DNA of 64,000 nucleotides from Nymphaea colorata (Eukaryota; Streptophyta; Magnoliopsida; Nymphaeales; Nymphaeaceae). The stretch lies in assembly GCF_008831285.2 (NCBI RefSeq), contig NC_045146.1, positions 20,289,289 through 20,353,288 on the forward strand. Reading direction: 5' to 3'. Below are positions 25,190 through 35,806 of the stretch, in pieces. The notes under the pieces were generated by a model. The model saw only the letters and a program-made list of their open reading frames with translations. It was not told the origin of the DNA and made no database searches. The position numbers and the translations under genes are program-made. Numbering within the stretch: the stretch's first letter is position 1; every line of letters begins with the position of its first letter.

Positions 25190-25666
25190 ACTGAGAAGGA
25201 ACGTATGAGCTGAACTGTCTTTCATAATATCTAACACCCAGAATGATAGTTGGGCAGCCTTTGATCCTTAATTACCGCATAAACGCTCTTCTGACATCCC
25301 TTAATCCAACAACAGGATGTTTGAAGCATTGCTGTGCAGGAGGGGAAGGGATCAGGTCTGGTTCCTACATCCACCGTAGCATCATTTTTTTTCTCCAAGC
25401 CCATTTCTTTTGAAATGACCTATGTTTCCACTTCTTCCAGTAGGATCTTAAATCTGTTTTTGTCAGGAACCTTCTTGCCTTTAGCCTCTTCCAGCACCAT
25501 TGGCGGTCGATTCCGAGCTTCCGACCTCCTTTCTTTTTAATTGAATTCGTGTGCCTCCCTGGTGGGCGAGATATTTTCACCATCAACCAGCCCTCTTCCC
25601 GTTTTCCCCCTTCACTTTGTGAAACTTGGTTCCCCTGAGATTGAATCTACAATTTTTAGTGACATG
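25190..25666 (-). pseudogene. Left part of a DUF4283/zinc-knuckle (LINE ORF1-like) remnant
   Basis: Read on the minus strand directly after the copia target site, the sequence continues a zinc knuckle as HVTKNC followed by RFNLRGTKFHKVKGENGKR, then degenerates through frame changes (for example NRPPMVLEEAKGKKVPDKNR). It is the continuation of the fragment at 31211-31802; the two were contiguous before the copia insertion. DUF4283 plus CCHC is the usual ORF1 arrangement of plant L1-type LINEs. I did not see an endonuclease or reverse transcriptase part nearby. Confidence 0.5.
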
Positions 25667-25671
25667 GGTAC
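25667..25671 (+). repeat. Target-site duplication (left) of the copia element
   Basis: GGTAC directly precedes the 5' LTR and recurs exactly at 31211-31215 after the 3' LTR. Confidence 0.85.
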
Positions 25672-26079
25672 TATTGAGCGGTTAACGTAAGGAGGCTCTA
25701 TGGTTGAAAACCATTCACGGTGACAAGTGTGAAGGCTCTATGGTTGGAAACCATTCACGGTGACAAGTGTGATTGTCTTGGTTATCAGCTGTCGTTACAA
25801 TCATGGAGACTTTTTTTGGAGTTGACTCAATAAGTTGCCTACTTTGGTAATTTCCATTCCAGTGATTGTCGTCTCCATCATTTACCTTCCTTCTTTGTTG
25901 CTTACCATAATATTCATACCTTGTAACGTCACCTACACTCACCATAAAAATGATGGTTGTAACGAGTGTTGAGGTGAAGATATTCATTCCAATAAGAGCT
26001 TCTCCTTCCCGTGGACATAGGCACTTCATTGCTGAACCACGTATACTGGTGTTTTTTAGTCCTCCTCTTTGTATCTTTA
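25672..26079 (+). repeat. 5' LTR of the copia element
   Basis: 408 bp, colinear with the 3' LTR except for an extra 40-bp tandem copy starting GGCTCTATGGTTG (25694-25733, repeated from 25734). The first bases are TATTG where the 3' LTR has the canonical TGTTG. Apart from the duplication I count about 25 substitutions by eye against the 3' LTR, mostly transitions. Confidence 0.92.
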
Positions 26080-26091
26080 TGGTATCAGAGC
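26080..26091 (+). other. Primer-binding site (initiator Met tRNA type)
   Basis: TGGTATCAGAGC follows the 5' LTR with no gap and is the standard copia primer site complementary to the 3' end of tRNA-iMet. Confidence 0.9.
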
Positions 26092-26820
26092 TCAAGAGAG
26101 ACAGAATAGAGCACTCTTGCCTGGAACCAGTCGGGATTTTTTGGTTGGCGTTGTCAACTCCATCAACAGAAGGCATCACGGAAGGGCTCTTTGGAATCAT
26201 ATGCCTCTGAGGATCTTCTCCACCAATTTTCAGAATTTTTGGAGCAGTACTTGCAGAGATATTTATTTTACAAGTGCCGTGGGTTTTTCAGTCAACCCAA
26301 GATCCTCAACAGCACATTCTACCAACGATGGGCGGCAGAATTTCTTCTTTCTCTACAATTATCCATAGGATTTTGTTGTCGAGCAGCTTCCTATCTAAAC
26401 CCTAGATGTATTGGAGATCCACATGTGAAATTTTAGGTTGAACTAAGCAGCAAGGAGTTAACGCCGAATTTTTTATTGTCCACCAGTTGCTGAAAAATTC
26501 CTCTGCGACTGCTGGAGCCATATCATCATGCTTCCCATTTCTGAACAGAAACTGGGTTTCCTTGAACCCCTCGTGATTCCTTTCAACATCCTCTTGATCT
26601 AAATTGATCTACTCTTCTAATTTAGGTTGATTTGATTGTATTGCCAGTGGATCGATTGAGTTGAAACTCAAACAAGTTGAAGAACAGGGGATATCCTGTT
26701 GCATCCCCTGTTTCCCTCTTTCTTTTCAAGTATTGATATTAGACGTCTTGGTCTGTGACGTCTCTCTAATCGGTCGAGTTGAAAAACAGGCGATAACCTG
26801 TTTTTTATTCTTTGTGAGGT

Positions 26821-27779
26821 ATGGCCGAAGAAGGAGCTCCCAACCATCAACAAACCAGTATGGTCGAGAGTGCTAATCCAGCACTGAAAATCACCACCGA
26901 ACCTCTAAATGGGTTCAACTACCTCACATGGGCCAAGTCTGCAAAATTATTCCTCAGTGGGAAGGCAAAACTTGGTCATGTAATAGGTAGTAAACCAAAG
27001 CCATCAGAAAGAGATCCAAAGCTAGAAGAGTGGGAATCAAACGATCATACAATTATGTCATGGCTTCTAAATTCTATGGACACAAAGATTCCCCGAAGTT
27101 TTTATTTTCTAGAAACGGCAAAAGAGATATGGGAAGCTGCTCGCGATCTTATCAATTACGAGTGCTTTGGGATGAATGAGATTCTTATACGCCTGCAGCC
27201 ACTAATGCGGCGACCCTTGCAAAGAACAGAGAAAACAATAAAATCTTTCAAATGCAAGCTGGTCTTAGGCCAGAATATGAACAACTTCAAAGCCAGGTAC
27301 TTAAGACTGTTGATCTTCCTAAGTTAAATACTATATGCTCTATCATGATGCATGAGGAATGTAGTCGACAAGTTATGAACCTTTTAAATAAGAATGATGA
27401 TGTAAATGACTGTCAAGCTGCTTTGATTTCAAAACAAAAAGACAGTGGTACATCATCTAACCCTGATTTCAAATGGAGAAAGAAATTTTTCTGTACCTAT
27501 TGTAAAAAGGACAATCATGCGAGAGAGAAATGTTGGAAGCTTAGTAAAAAACAGGGTATGGAAAGAATAAATAAAGCCGCACAACCCTTTGATGATGAAT
27601 CTGAAACTCCAATAACAATGGAAAAACTGTCACAACTGTTGCAAGGTTTCATAAAACAAAACACCGCTACTCTAGCCACCAAGGACAACAACGACGGACC
27701 AAGTACATACAGTCTTCTAACATATTTAGATGAAAATTCTTGGATTATAGATTCTGGCGCATATGATCACTGGTTTTAA
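26821..27779 (+). pseudogene. copia gag and protease region, frameshifted
   Basis: The first frame (26821 to about 27270) starts MAEEGAPN and carries the gag pattern with FNYLTWAKSAKLFLSGK. A frame change near 27250-27290 moves coding into the frame ending at 27779. That frame has the zinc knuckle CTYCKKDNHAREKC (CX2CX4HX4C) and the protease start WIIDSGAYDH, where the usual DSGAxxH spacing is kept. It runs into a stop at 27777-27779 just after the protease motif, and coding continues in another frame. Confidence 0.88.
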
Positions 27780-28770
27780 AAGTGTACTATCTAATATTAA
27801 AGATAGTTTTGACATTAAACCAGTCACTGTTGCTAATGGTGGAAAAATTAAGGTATGTGGTAAAGGAGAAATGCAGTTTTTTGAAAAGAAAAATTTGATT
27901 GATGCTTTATATATGCCAGATTTAGCCTCTAATCTCATGTTTGTAAGCAAAATTAGAAAAGTCTACAATTGCGATGTGATCTTCTCGCCTTCAAAGGTTG
28001 TGTTTTAGGATCGGATCACGGGAGCGACGATTGGGGAAGGAATTAAATTCCATGGACTCTATTATTTGAACCGCGTGAATAAGGCTCTTACTGCCAATAG
28101 AGATAAGGATGAAGAAGAGTAGTGGCACGCCAGGTTAGGTCACCCATCTAGTTATGTGATGAGCATATTGAAGCATGAAATTAAGTTTGATTGCAATTCT
28201 TGTGAGGTGTGTCGGTATGCAAAACTTACCCGACCACCATTTCCGTCCTCTGATACTCGTTCCGGCAATATGTTTGAATTAGTTCATTCAGACTTTTGGG
28301 GACCAGCCCCGATTGATTCTTACAATGACTTCAAATATTATCTTTCATTTATTGATGATTTCTTCAAAGTGAGTTGGATTTATTTTCTTCGGTCCAAGGA
28401 TGAAGTGTTTTCAAAGTTCCAAATTTTTTATAATATGGTCCTTATTCAGTTTAGAACTAAAATAAGTCTTATGGAACCAAGTATGTTAATCATATTTTTG
28501 AGTCACTATCAAATCAATCTGGCATGGAACACCAAAAAATGTGTAGGAAAACTCCACAACAGAATGGAGTTTCAAAAAGAAGAAATAGACATCTTCTTGA
28601 TTATTATTTCAAAATCAAATTCCTGAACAGTTTTGGAATGAGGCTCTCTTTACAGCAAATTATATTATGAATAGATTGCCAAGACGCAATCTTGAAAATA
28701 AGGTGCTTGTTGAAATTCTCATGGGCCCTAAACATTTTATTGATCACCTTAAAAAGTTTTGATGTGTTGT
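27780..28770 (+). pseudogene. copia protease end and integrase region, broken
   Basis: The remaining protease part includes LYMPDLASNLMFVSK. The pre-integrase zinc site shows WHARLGHPS, preceded in frame by a TAG, and CEVCRYAKLTRPP. The integrase core begins with HSDFWGPAP and FKYYLSFIDDF. Further frame changes after about 28440 destroy the C-terminal half. Confidence 0.85.
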
Positions 28771-29099
28771 CTATGTTTGGAAATCGCCTAAGCATCGAAA
28801 TAAACTTCAAACTCGTGCAATGAAATGTGTGTTTATGGGTTATTCTTCTAGAACAAAAGGTTTTCGGTGCTTCGACCCTATATAAAAAAGGTTGTTTGTT
28901 TCTCGAGATATGAAGTTTGATGAGACACAAGCCTATTTCAAAAATCAATCTCAGGGGGAAATGAGAAACCGTCAAAATCACTTTCAGAGGAAAATGAAAA
29001 ACTGTCAATCTAATTCTCTATCTCTCTCCAATGTTTTTCATATGACTGACCCCGAAGTTAACTATCAACCACTAGCGTCTCAACCAGAGGGAAACATCA

Positions 29100-30132
29100 C
29101 TTCAAATCCGAATGATCAACAATTGGAAGAAACCACCACCATGCGAAAGATTTGTTAGAGCTCGTCAACCTCCTATAAGACTCAGAGATTTTGTCATGTA
29201 CAGTCAAGTCAAGTATCTTATTGAAGCACAAGTAAACTACAACAACTTCTTTGAAAAACAAGCTGCTTTGTTTGTGAAATTAGATAGTGCGGTGGAACCA
29301 GAAACGTTCGAAAAAGCCAATCGGGAACCTCATTGGAGACAAACCATAAAAGAAGAATTGGATGCATTAATAAAAAAAATGGGACATGGGATCTTGTTTC
29401 CCTTCCCTCAGGGAAGAAACCTGTGACTTGTAAGTGGATTTTTAAAGTTAAATTTCATAGTGATGGCTCGATTGAAAGACACAAGGCCAGACTGGTGACA
29501 CGAAGATTTTCTCAAACAGAGGGGGTAGATTACTCTGAAACTTTCGCTCCTATTGCAAAAATGACTACTTTGAGAACTATATTATCTATTGCTTGCAACT
29601 TTGAGTGGAAACTTTGTCAACTCGATGTTAAGAATGTTTTTCTTCAAGGCGACCTCCAAGAGAAAGTATATATGAAAATTCCTCAAAGTTTGGAACACAA
29701 AGGTAAAGAAAATCTCGCATGCAGGTTGAAAAAATCCATCTATGGTCTCAAGCAATCTCCTCGTGCCTGGTACTGAAAACTTGGTCAGCTCTGATAAATT
29801 TTGGATTGCAGTATGTCAGATAATTCATTATTTATTTATCGTTCACAGAATGAAACCATTCTGCTAGTGTATGTGGATGATATTGTCATTATAGGGACAT
29901 CCAAAAGGTTGACAGAGAAACCAAGAAACATCTTCTCTTGAAATTTGAGATCAATGACCTTGGAAGATTAAAATACTTTCTTGGAATTGAAGTAAGTCAT
30001 TCAAAGAAAGACATATTTCTATTCCAAAGAAAATACACTTCGGATCTACTGAAAGAAACAAGAAAGTTGGGATCTAAACTTGCAATGACACCAATTGAGG
30101 TCAATCACAAATTAGACATGATTGAACGATGA
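29100..30132 (+). pseudogene. copia reverse transcriptase region, broken
   Basis: The motifs CKWIFKVKFHSDGSIERHKA, SETFAPIAKMTTLR, QLDVKNVFLQGDL and KKSIYGLKQSPRAWY are followed by a TGA at 29774-29776. The catalytic YVDD (29870-29881) sits in another frame, and coding resumes with NDLGRLKYFLGIEV near 29950. At least two lesions prevent a functional enzyme. Confidence 0.9.
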
Positions 30133-30787
30133 GCCCATCAAAGACATTAAAAGATATCAGAGGATGGTTGAAAAACTCATATATTTGACTGTCACCAGAC
30201 CAGATATAACATATGCTGTTAGTGAAGTAAGTAAATATATGCACGCCCCTCAAAGTACACATTTTCACGTCATCGATCACATTCTAAGGTACTTAAAGGG
30301 GGCACCTGGCAGAGGCATTTGGATGAAATGTAATAAGGACATTTCTATTGAAGGATTTTCTGACGCCGATTGGGCTGACAGTAAGTCAGATAGAAGATCT
30401 ACCACCGGCTACTGCGTAATCTTCGTAGGAAATCTAGTTTCATGGAAAAGTAAGAAACAAAAAGTCATCTCTAGGTCTAGTGCAGAAGCAGAGTACAGAG
30501 CTATGGCAAACACAACTTGCGAACTTACTTGGCTCAAGGCAATACTAACAGAAATGGGTTTTGATTTATCCTCTCTCATGAAGCTACATTGTGACAATCA
30601 AGTTGCAATTCATATAGTTGCAAACTCTGTGTTTCATGAACGGACAAAACATATTGAAATTGATTGTCATTTCATTCGTGACAAAGTTCAAAATGGAAGT
30701 ATTATCACACGTTTGTTAGAAGCGAAGATCAATATGCAAACATATTCACCAAACCCGTCAGGCCGTCACCAAAGACAAGTTAACTGA
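30122..30787 (+). pseudogene. copia RNase H region
   Basis: The frame holds SDADWADSKSDRRSTTGYC, SWKSKKQKVISRSSAEAEYR, LHCDNQVAIHIVAN and HIEIDCHFIRDKV, the copia RNase H signatures. The final residues are out of frame, and it stops just before the polypurine tract. Confidence 0.9.
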
Positions 30788-30842
30788 TACCATGAACAAG
30801 TTGGGAATTGTTAATCTTCACTCTTCCCAACTTGAGGGGGAG

Positions 30843-31210
30843 TGTTGTGCGGTTAACTTAAGGAGGCTTTATGGTTGGAAACCATTCATGGTGACAAGTG
30901 TGATTGTCTTGGTCAGCAGTTGTCGTTACAATCATGGAGACGTTTTTTGGAGTTGACTCAATAAGTTGCCTACTTTGATGATTTTCATTCCAGTGATTTC
31001 CATCTCCATCATTTACCTTCCTTCTTTGTTGCTTACCATAATATTCATACATTGTAACGTCACCTACACTCACTATAAAAATGATGGTTGTAACGAGTGT
31101 TGAGGTGAAGATATTCATTCCAATAAGAGCTTCTCCTTCTCGTGGACGTAGGCACTTTATTGCAAAACCACGTATACTGGTGTTTTTTAGTCTTCCTCTT
31201 TGTATCATTA
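30843..31210 (+). repeat. 3' LTR of the copia element
   Basis: 368 bp beginning TGTTGTGCGG after the polypurine tract GAGGGGGAG and ending TCATTA before GGTAC. It lacks the 40-bp tandem duplication present in the 5' LTR. Confidence 0.92.
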
Positions 31211-31802
31211 GGTACTCACCTTAAACCCTGTATAAAATTTGAGGCAACTTTCATAAATAACCTCTTAAAGCACCGTTTTTATCTCCTTTCAGCTTGAGGA
31301 CCACAACCGGTTTAGGAGTAAATTTGAGAAGAACTTCCAGGCAAATCCTTGCATAACCCATACTAAGAGGGCTCTGGTCAGCTCATCTTCCTTAACAAAA
31401 TCACCTCCAATGGCACCTAGTTTTGAAAATAGTTCTGCTCCAAAGCAGTGTAGGGACCCTGGTAGTCGTACCCACAGTGGAACCTATAAACCATCTTCTA
31501 TTTTTGTAGATTCCCCCGGACGCGGACATGCCCAACTTCCATGTAGATTTCCTTGTAATATATGGCGGCTCCTGCTCATTGTCTACTCGAATGAGAAATG
31601 AACCTTTGCCCCGAAATGAAAAATTGGGATTTTTTTTTACTTCCGTCCATTGTTTCCTCAAGCCGTTCATGATGCATGTATACTCCATGCTGCTTCTCTG
31701 CGTGTCCCCTATGAAACACGCTGTAGCTGTCCACTTTATCAGTATACAGGCTTCATTTTTTGTCCTTGTCCCAAATGCACCATCTATGCAGTTGGACTTC
31801 AC
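31211..31802 (-). pseudogene. Right part of a DUF4283/zinc-knuckle (LINE ORF1-like) remnant
   Basis: Minus-strand frames contain VPLWVRLPG (31458-31482), the hallmark of DUF4283, then LFSKLGAIGGDFVKEDELTR, then a stretch ending in a zinc-knuckle start. There Tyr and Phe stand where the first two cysteines belong, and the His and last Cys lie beyond the copia insertion at 25650-25666. Frame changes and stops show it is long dead. Plus-strand frames over the same bases are shadows. Confidence 0.6.
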
Positions 31803-31830
31803 TCTTGTTGCTTTGCTCTAACCAAGGGTT

Positions 31831-34800
31831 GCTAGCTTCATCACGACGTTTTGTCCCATTGGCTGTATATGCTCAGACTGGCCATCCGGATACGTGCAGA
31901 CGTGATTCTTAGATTATGCTCGTCAACTATAGCTTTGAAGTTTTTTTTTTAATAAATTTAATGGCAACGAATGTGAAACATTTGAAAATGTCAAACTTTT
32001 TCTAAAAAATGAAAATTAGATTTTATAAGTCAAGAAAACTGAAACAATTAATTTTGCTGAATTTTATAGATTTCAATATTGCACACATCATATAGATTTG
32101 TGAAAAAGAAAAGTATACACAATAAATCGAAGGCAGAAGCACAGAAGGCAAGATAAAAAAAGTAAGAAGTCTGATTGACTGCCTTTACATGTATACAAAG
32201 CAAAAAAGTAAGTCGGACACTCTTGGAGCTGGACGGCAATCCGGTGGCTTAATTTTCCTATAGTCGTTTCTTCCCTTTTTTTCCTTTCTACAGCTCTTTA
32301 TATTATGTAAAGCGCGCAGGTCTCAAGATGCATCAAGTGCCAACTAAGAACCTTCTGAAATGAACATCTTTAGAAAAGGTTGTGCAATTAAATATCAGTT
32401 GCATCGATACAGAATTTCTACGTATATTCCAAAATAATGAAATTTCTTTCTCCATAATTCTAGAAAACGAATGGTTTTATGTGTTGGAAATGGTTTCTGA
32501 ACCAGCTGAACAGGCGATGAACACATCCGGGGCAAGAAAAACCCGTCCATTTTCTATCCAAAACAGAAAACGTCGACGTTTTGATCGACTGGAAAGTTAC
32601 CTTCCACCCTCTTAGAAGTTATGACTGAAACCTCTCTACATTTCACAAAATTTCGTAGTGGCAAAGCTTCGTTTTCGTTTATATGAATCAAGTTATAAAG
32701 AAACCCTGCATCCTTTTGTATAAAGGAAAATGAACAGATGTATACTAACATAGATTAATTTCAATGAAAGGCTTCCCCTCCCTCTGCCGAATAAAGCTTT
32801 AAGCTCTCACTTGACAAGTTGTGGATTTTCATACTAGAACCGCTTTCAAATCGAATCTCCAAAAGTAGTTTGAAAGGGTGAGCGGGTATGACATATCAGC
32901 TTTACGAAAAGATGAGGGAGTAATGTCGAGATTTTGCTTATGCTTCCTCATTTTCGTCACCTGAATGGCCACAGAAAAGGACGGTGGAATCTCCTGTATC
33001 TTCGTGAACCCGACCGTGAGGGCAACAGGGTTAAGAGCCGATGACCCAAAATAAAGTAACACATCAATTGAAATAAATGGAAGCTCTAGGCTGATTATAC
33101 ATGTTCCCCTGCTAGCCATATGATTGCCGGTGCGCCTCCAGTGCTTTCTTATGAACAAACACACAACAATATCAGTCTTTTAATGGCCATGTCCCGACCG
33201 TGGAAGATGCTTGAAGATCGAGTGACGGGCACCGACCCCATTCCATCGAAATTTCGTATTAAGTTTACCGAGATACCTCTCGGCTTCTGATTCACTTCCG
33301 GTACCCGCTGCTTTTACGAATCTTTTCACATATTTTTAATGTGGCATCTCTTAAAACAATGTTCACCTCCCTGTTTTCGCCTCACTGCTGATCATTTCCC
33401 ATGTCATTTTCATTAATGTGATAAAAACGATCGAGGGGCCAACATCCGAAAAAGCTATGATGGAGCCATGGAGGCACTTACACGTTGTGAACATATATGC
33501 TTGTGCACTCCTATCCTTCGCCAGACCTATCTAACCATCCCCAAATCAAGCTGTAGGAAAAGGTGCAGGTTTATGTCATCCTCAGCTTTAAAAAACATGG
33601 TGGCCTTTCATCTCCTGAGCGATAGCTGCGGCGTTCAAGTTTCCATGGGCTGTCCGTCTCCAGTTCCATGTTTCCGATGGACTTAGTTACTTGCAAAATC
33701 AACGTCCTTCTAACTCAATTAAACGTTCACAAACAGTCCTTGTACTCATTATCAAACCCATACAAAGATGTCATGACATGGGTAGTCCATGAATAAGTTC
33801 TTAAGTAAATCCTTGTCTTCTTTGTACAAACTCAATGACCATGTTCGTCGAGTAAGCATTTCAAATCATCAGATACTCAGCCAAATCTTGATATGGTAGA
33901 CGTGATTCGATTTTCCTTCTCTTTTTTCTGCGGGATTCGTGTTTTTCCTTCGTTTTCGGCGTTTACGGATAACTAACAGACCAAACATACAACGGATCAT
34001 CCTGCATTGAAATCTGAACATGCAACTACCCTGGTTAGTCGTTAGATGCTTAATGAAATAAACAAAAAGTTGACAAGACCCCGTTTCCCTCTTTTTGTTA
34101 ATTTACCAAGGACATTGATCATGACAGCTGACTCCCTGTTGAGATAGAACTCCTTAGTGAGAGTTCCGGGTTTTATCAGGCTTAATAAAAAGTAATTTCA
34201 ATTGTTGTATACTCAATTTCCGATCTTCTCAGCAACTTTGCTTGTAAAGTTGATTCTGCAACTGAGTCACACACGAATCTTGCCCCTGTTTTATAATTCA
34301 ATAGACTGTGTATGAAATATGTGAAATAGACAGGTTGGGTTTACATTTTACGTGGCATTCTTGCAACCCAAACTTGCCTTAAAATGAACATGATTAAGCG
34401 ATCGGCAATCGGGTTGGATATAGTTGTGCCTAAACACAAGGTAATGAATCAGACTAGCTCAAATATGTGAACCGGTCAATGGATTGCCAAGAAAGCGAAA
34501 AAAGATTTGCCTATCAATCATGGCAATCTATTCCATGAAGTTGAATGGGAGTAGGAAGATATGGCATAGCCAATGAGTGGATAAAGAAGAAGCGATCATG
34601 TGACTTTGCAGATCTCTCGATTGCATCTTAAATGAATGCAAGATTGAACGAGTCCTTGTGGGCTGCTGCTGGCTTTCTCAATTGTGGGGCTCAACAGGAA
34701 TATCGTCTGGCCCTTTTTTAGGCACATAGTGAAGAATTATTGATTGGGACCAAAGGAAAAGTTTTACTGAAAGCTGCATGCTTTTCCTGATCTACAGTCG

Positions 34801-35806
34801 GGTGTCATCGTTCTCGTGAGCCCATCGGAGGGTCCTCCCCCCAAGAGAGAGAGAGAGAGAGATTGTCCAGTGATACATCGGCGCTTATACAAATTATATA
34901 CGTTGGTAATGCTATGGTTGTTGTTTAAGAGTTAATAGCATGCATCCGGTTTTGTGCATTTGAAGAGGGAAATTGAAAGCCTCTTCCCTTAATTTCGAGG
35001 TCGTCGTCCGTAAACATGGCCTCAGCAACTAGAAAAAAATCATCAAAATCTTGAATATTTTATGCTTGTGAATCAACATTCTCATTGAAACCGCCATCTC
35101 TTCGCCTTCACATTCCCCATGCAGCGACAATCTTTGTCCGACCACTAATTCCCGGACAAAGTCGATACCTCTCTCTCAAAGTCTACCCTACCATTCAATG
35201 GTCACTCATCCTCCTCCCTTGATATGGCAATCGGGCTCCCATTTTGCTGAAGTTGATTTTCAAATGATTTGGTGCCAACACGCCAATTGCATGCCAAAGC
35301 CCCCACCAGGCTATGCTCAACCACAGTTCCCACACACAAGCAGCAAGATGAACAAACCCATGGCAACTCTTCCTCCAGGAACTTCTCTCTGATCAGGCCC
35401 ATGAGTCCCAACATAAAAGCAGTAACAGTCCCCACCACCCTCTTTCCACACTTGCTGTTTTAATGAGGATAGAAAGTTGGCTAGCCCAGTACCTGCCCTG
35501 AATCATCTGCGTCTCTGTTTAGGGCGTCCTTCTGGCATACACAGACATCCATTTGCCGTTTCTCTTCTTTTCAACCCTATAATTATCAATAGACGGGTCG
35601 GCCTTGGCGTTGGGTCCAAACATTTACATTATGGGCCTGGACAAGGACACGCGCATGGCTCCAAAAAAAGGAAAAGAGCAAATGCAAATTGGAGGACTAT
35701 ATCAGTTACCTCGAATCCCTTCCTTGCTATTGTGCCTTCTTCCCTCCCTCTCCTGATCTCCTGCCAGCCTCATCCATATCCCGAGCTTCCTTCCCTCTCA
35801 GGAACC
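31831..35806. other. Intergenic region upstream of the TAC1-type gene
   Basis: About 4 kb without a supported gene. It is AT-rich with a GA microsatellite at 34844-34862. The open frames at 33468-33686 and 35477-35821 have no recognisable domain. The last few hundred bases, pyrimidine-rich around 35740-35800, are probably the promoter and leader of the gene starting at 35807. Confidence 0.55.
34844..34862. repeat. (GA)n microsatellite
   Basis: A perfect alternating AG run of about 19 bp. Confidence 0.9.

Larger units (their letters stand above)
25672..31210 (+). mobile_element. Decayed Ty1/copia LTR retrotransposon (5.5 kb)
   Basis: The unit has two LTRs, a primer-binding site (26080-26091), gag-pol in the order gag, protease, integrase, reverse transcriptase, RNase H (the copia order), a polypurine tract (30834-30842) and a perfect 5-bp target duplication. 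Frameshifts and stops interrupt the polyprotein in several places, so it is not autonomous. It lies inside a minus-strand LINE ORF1-like remnant. It lies 3.6 kb or more from any host gene. Confidence 0.95.
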
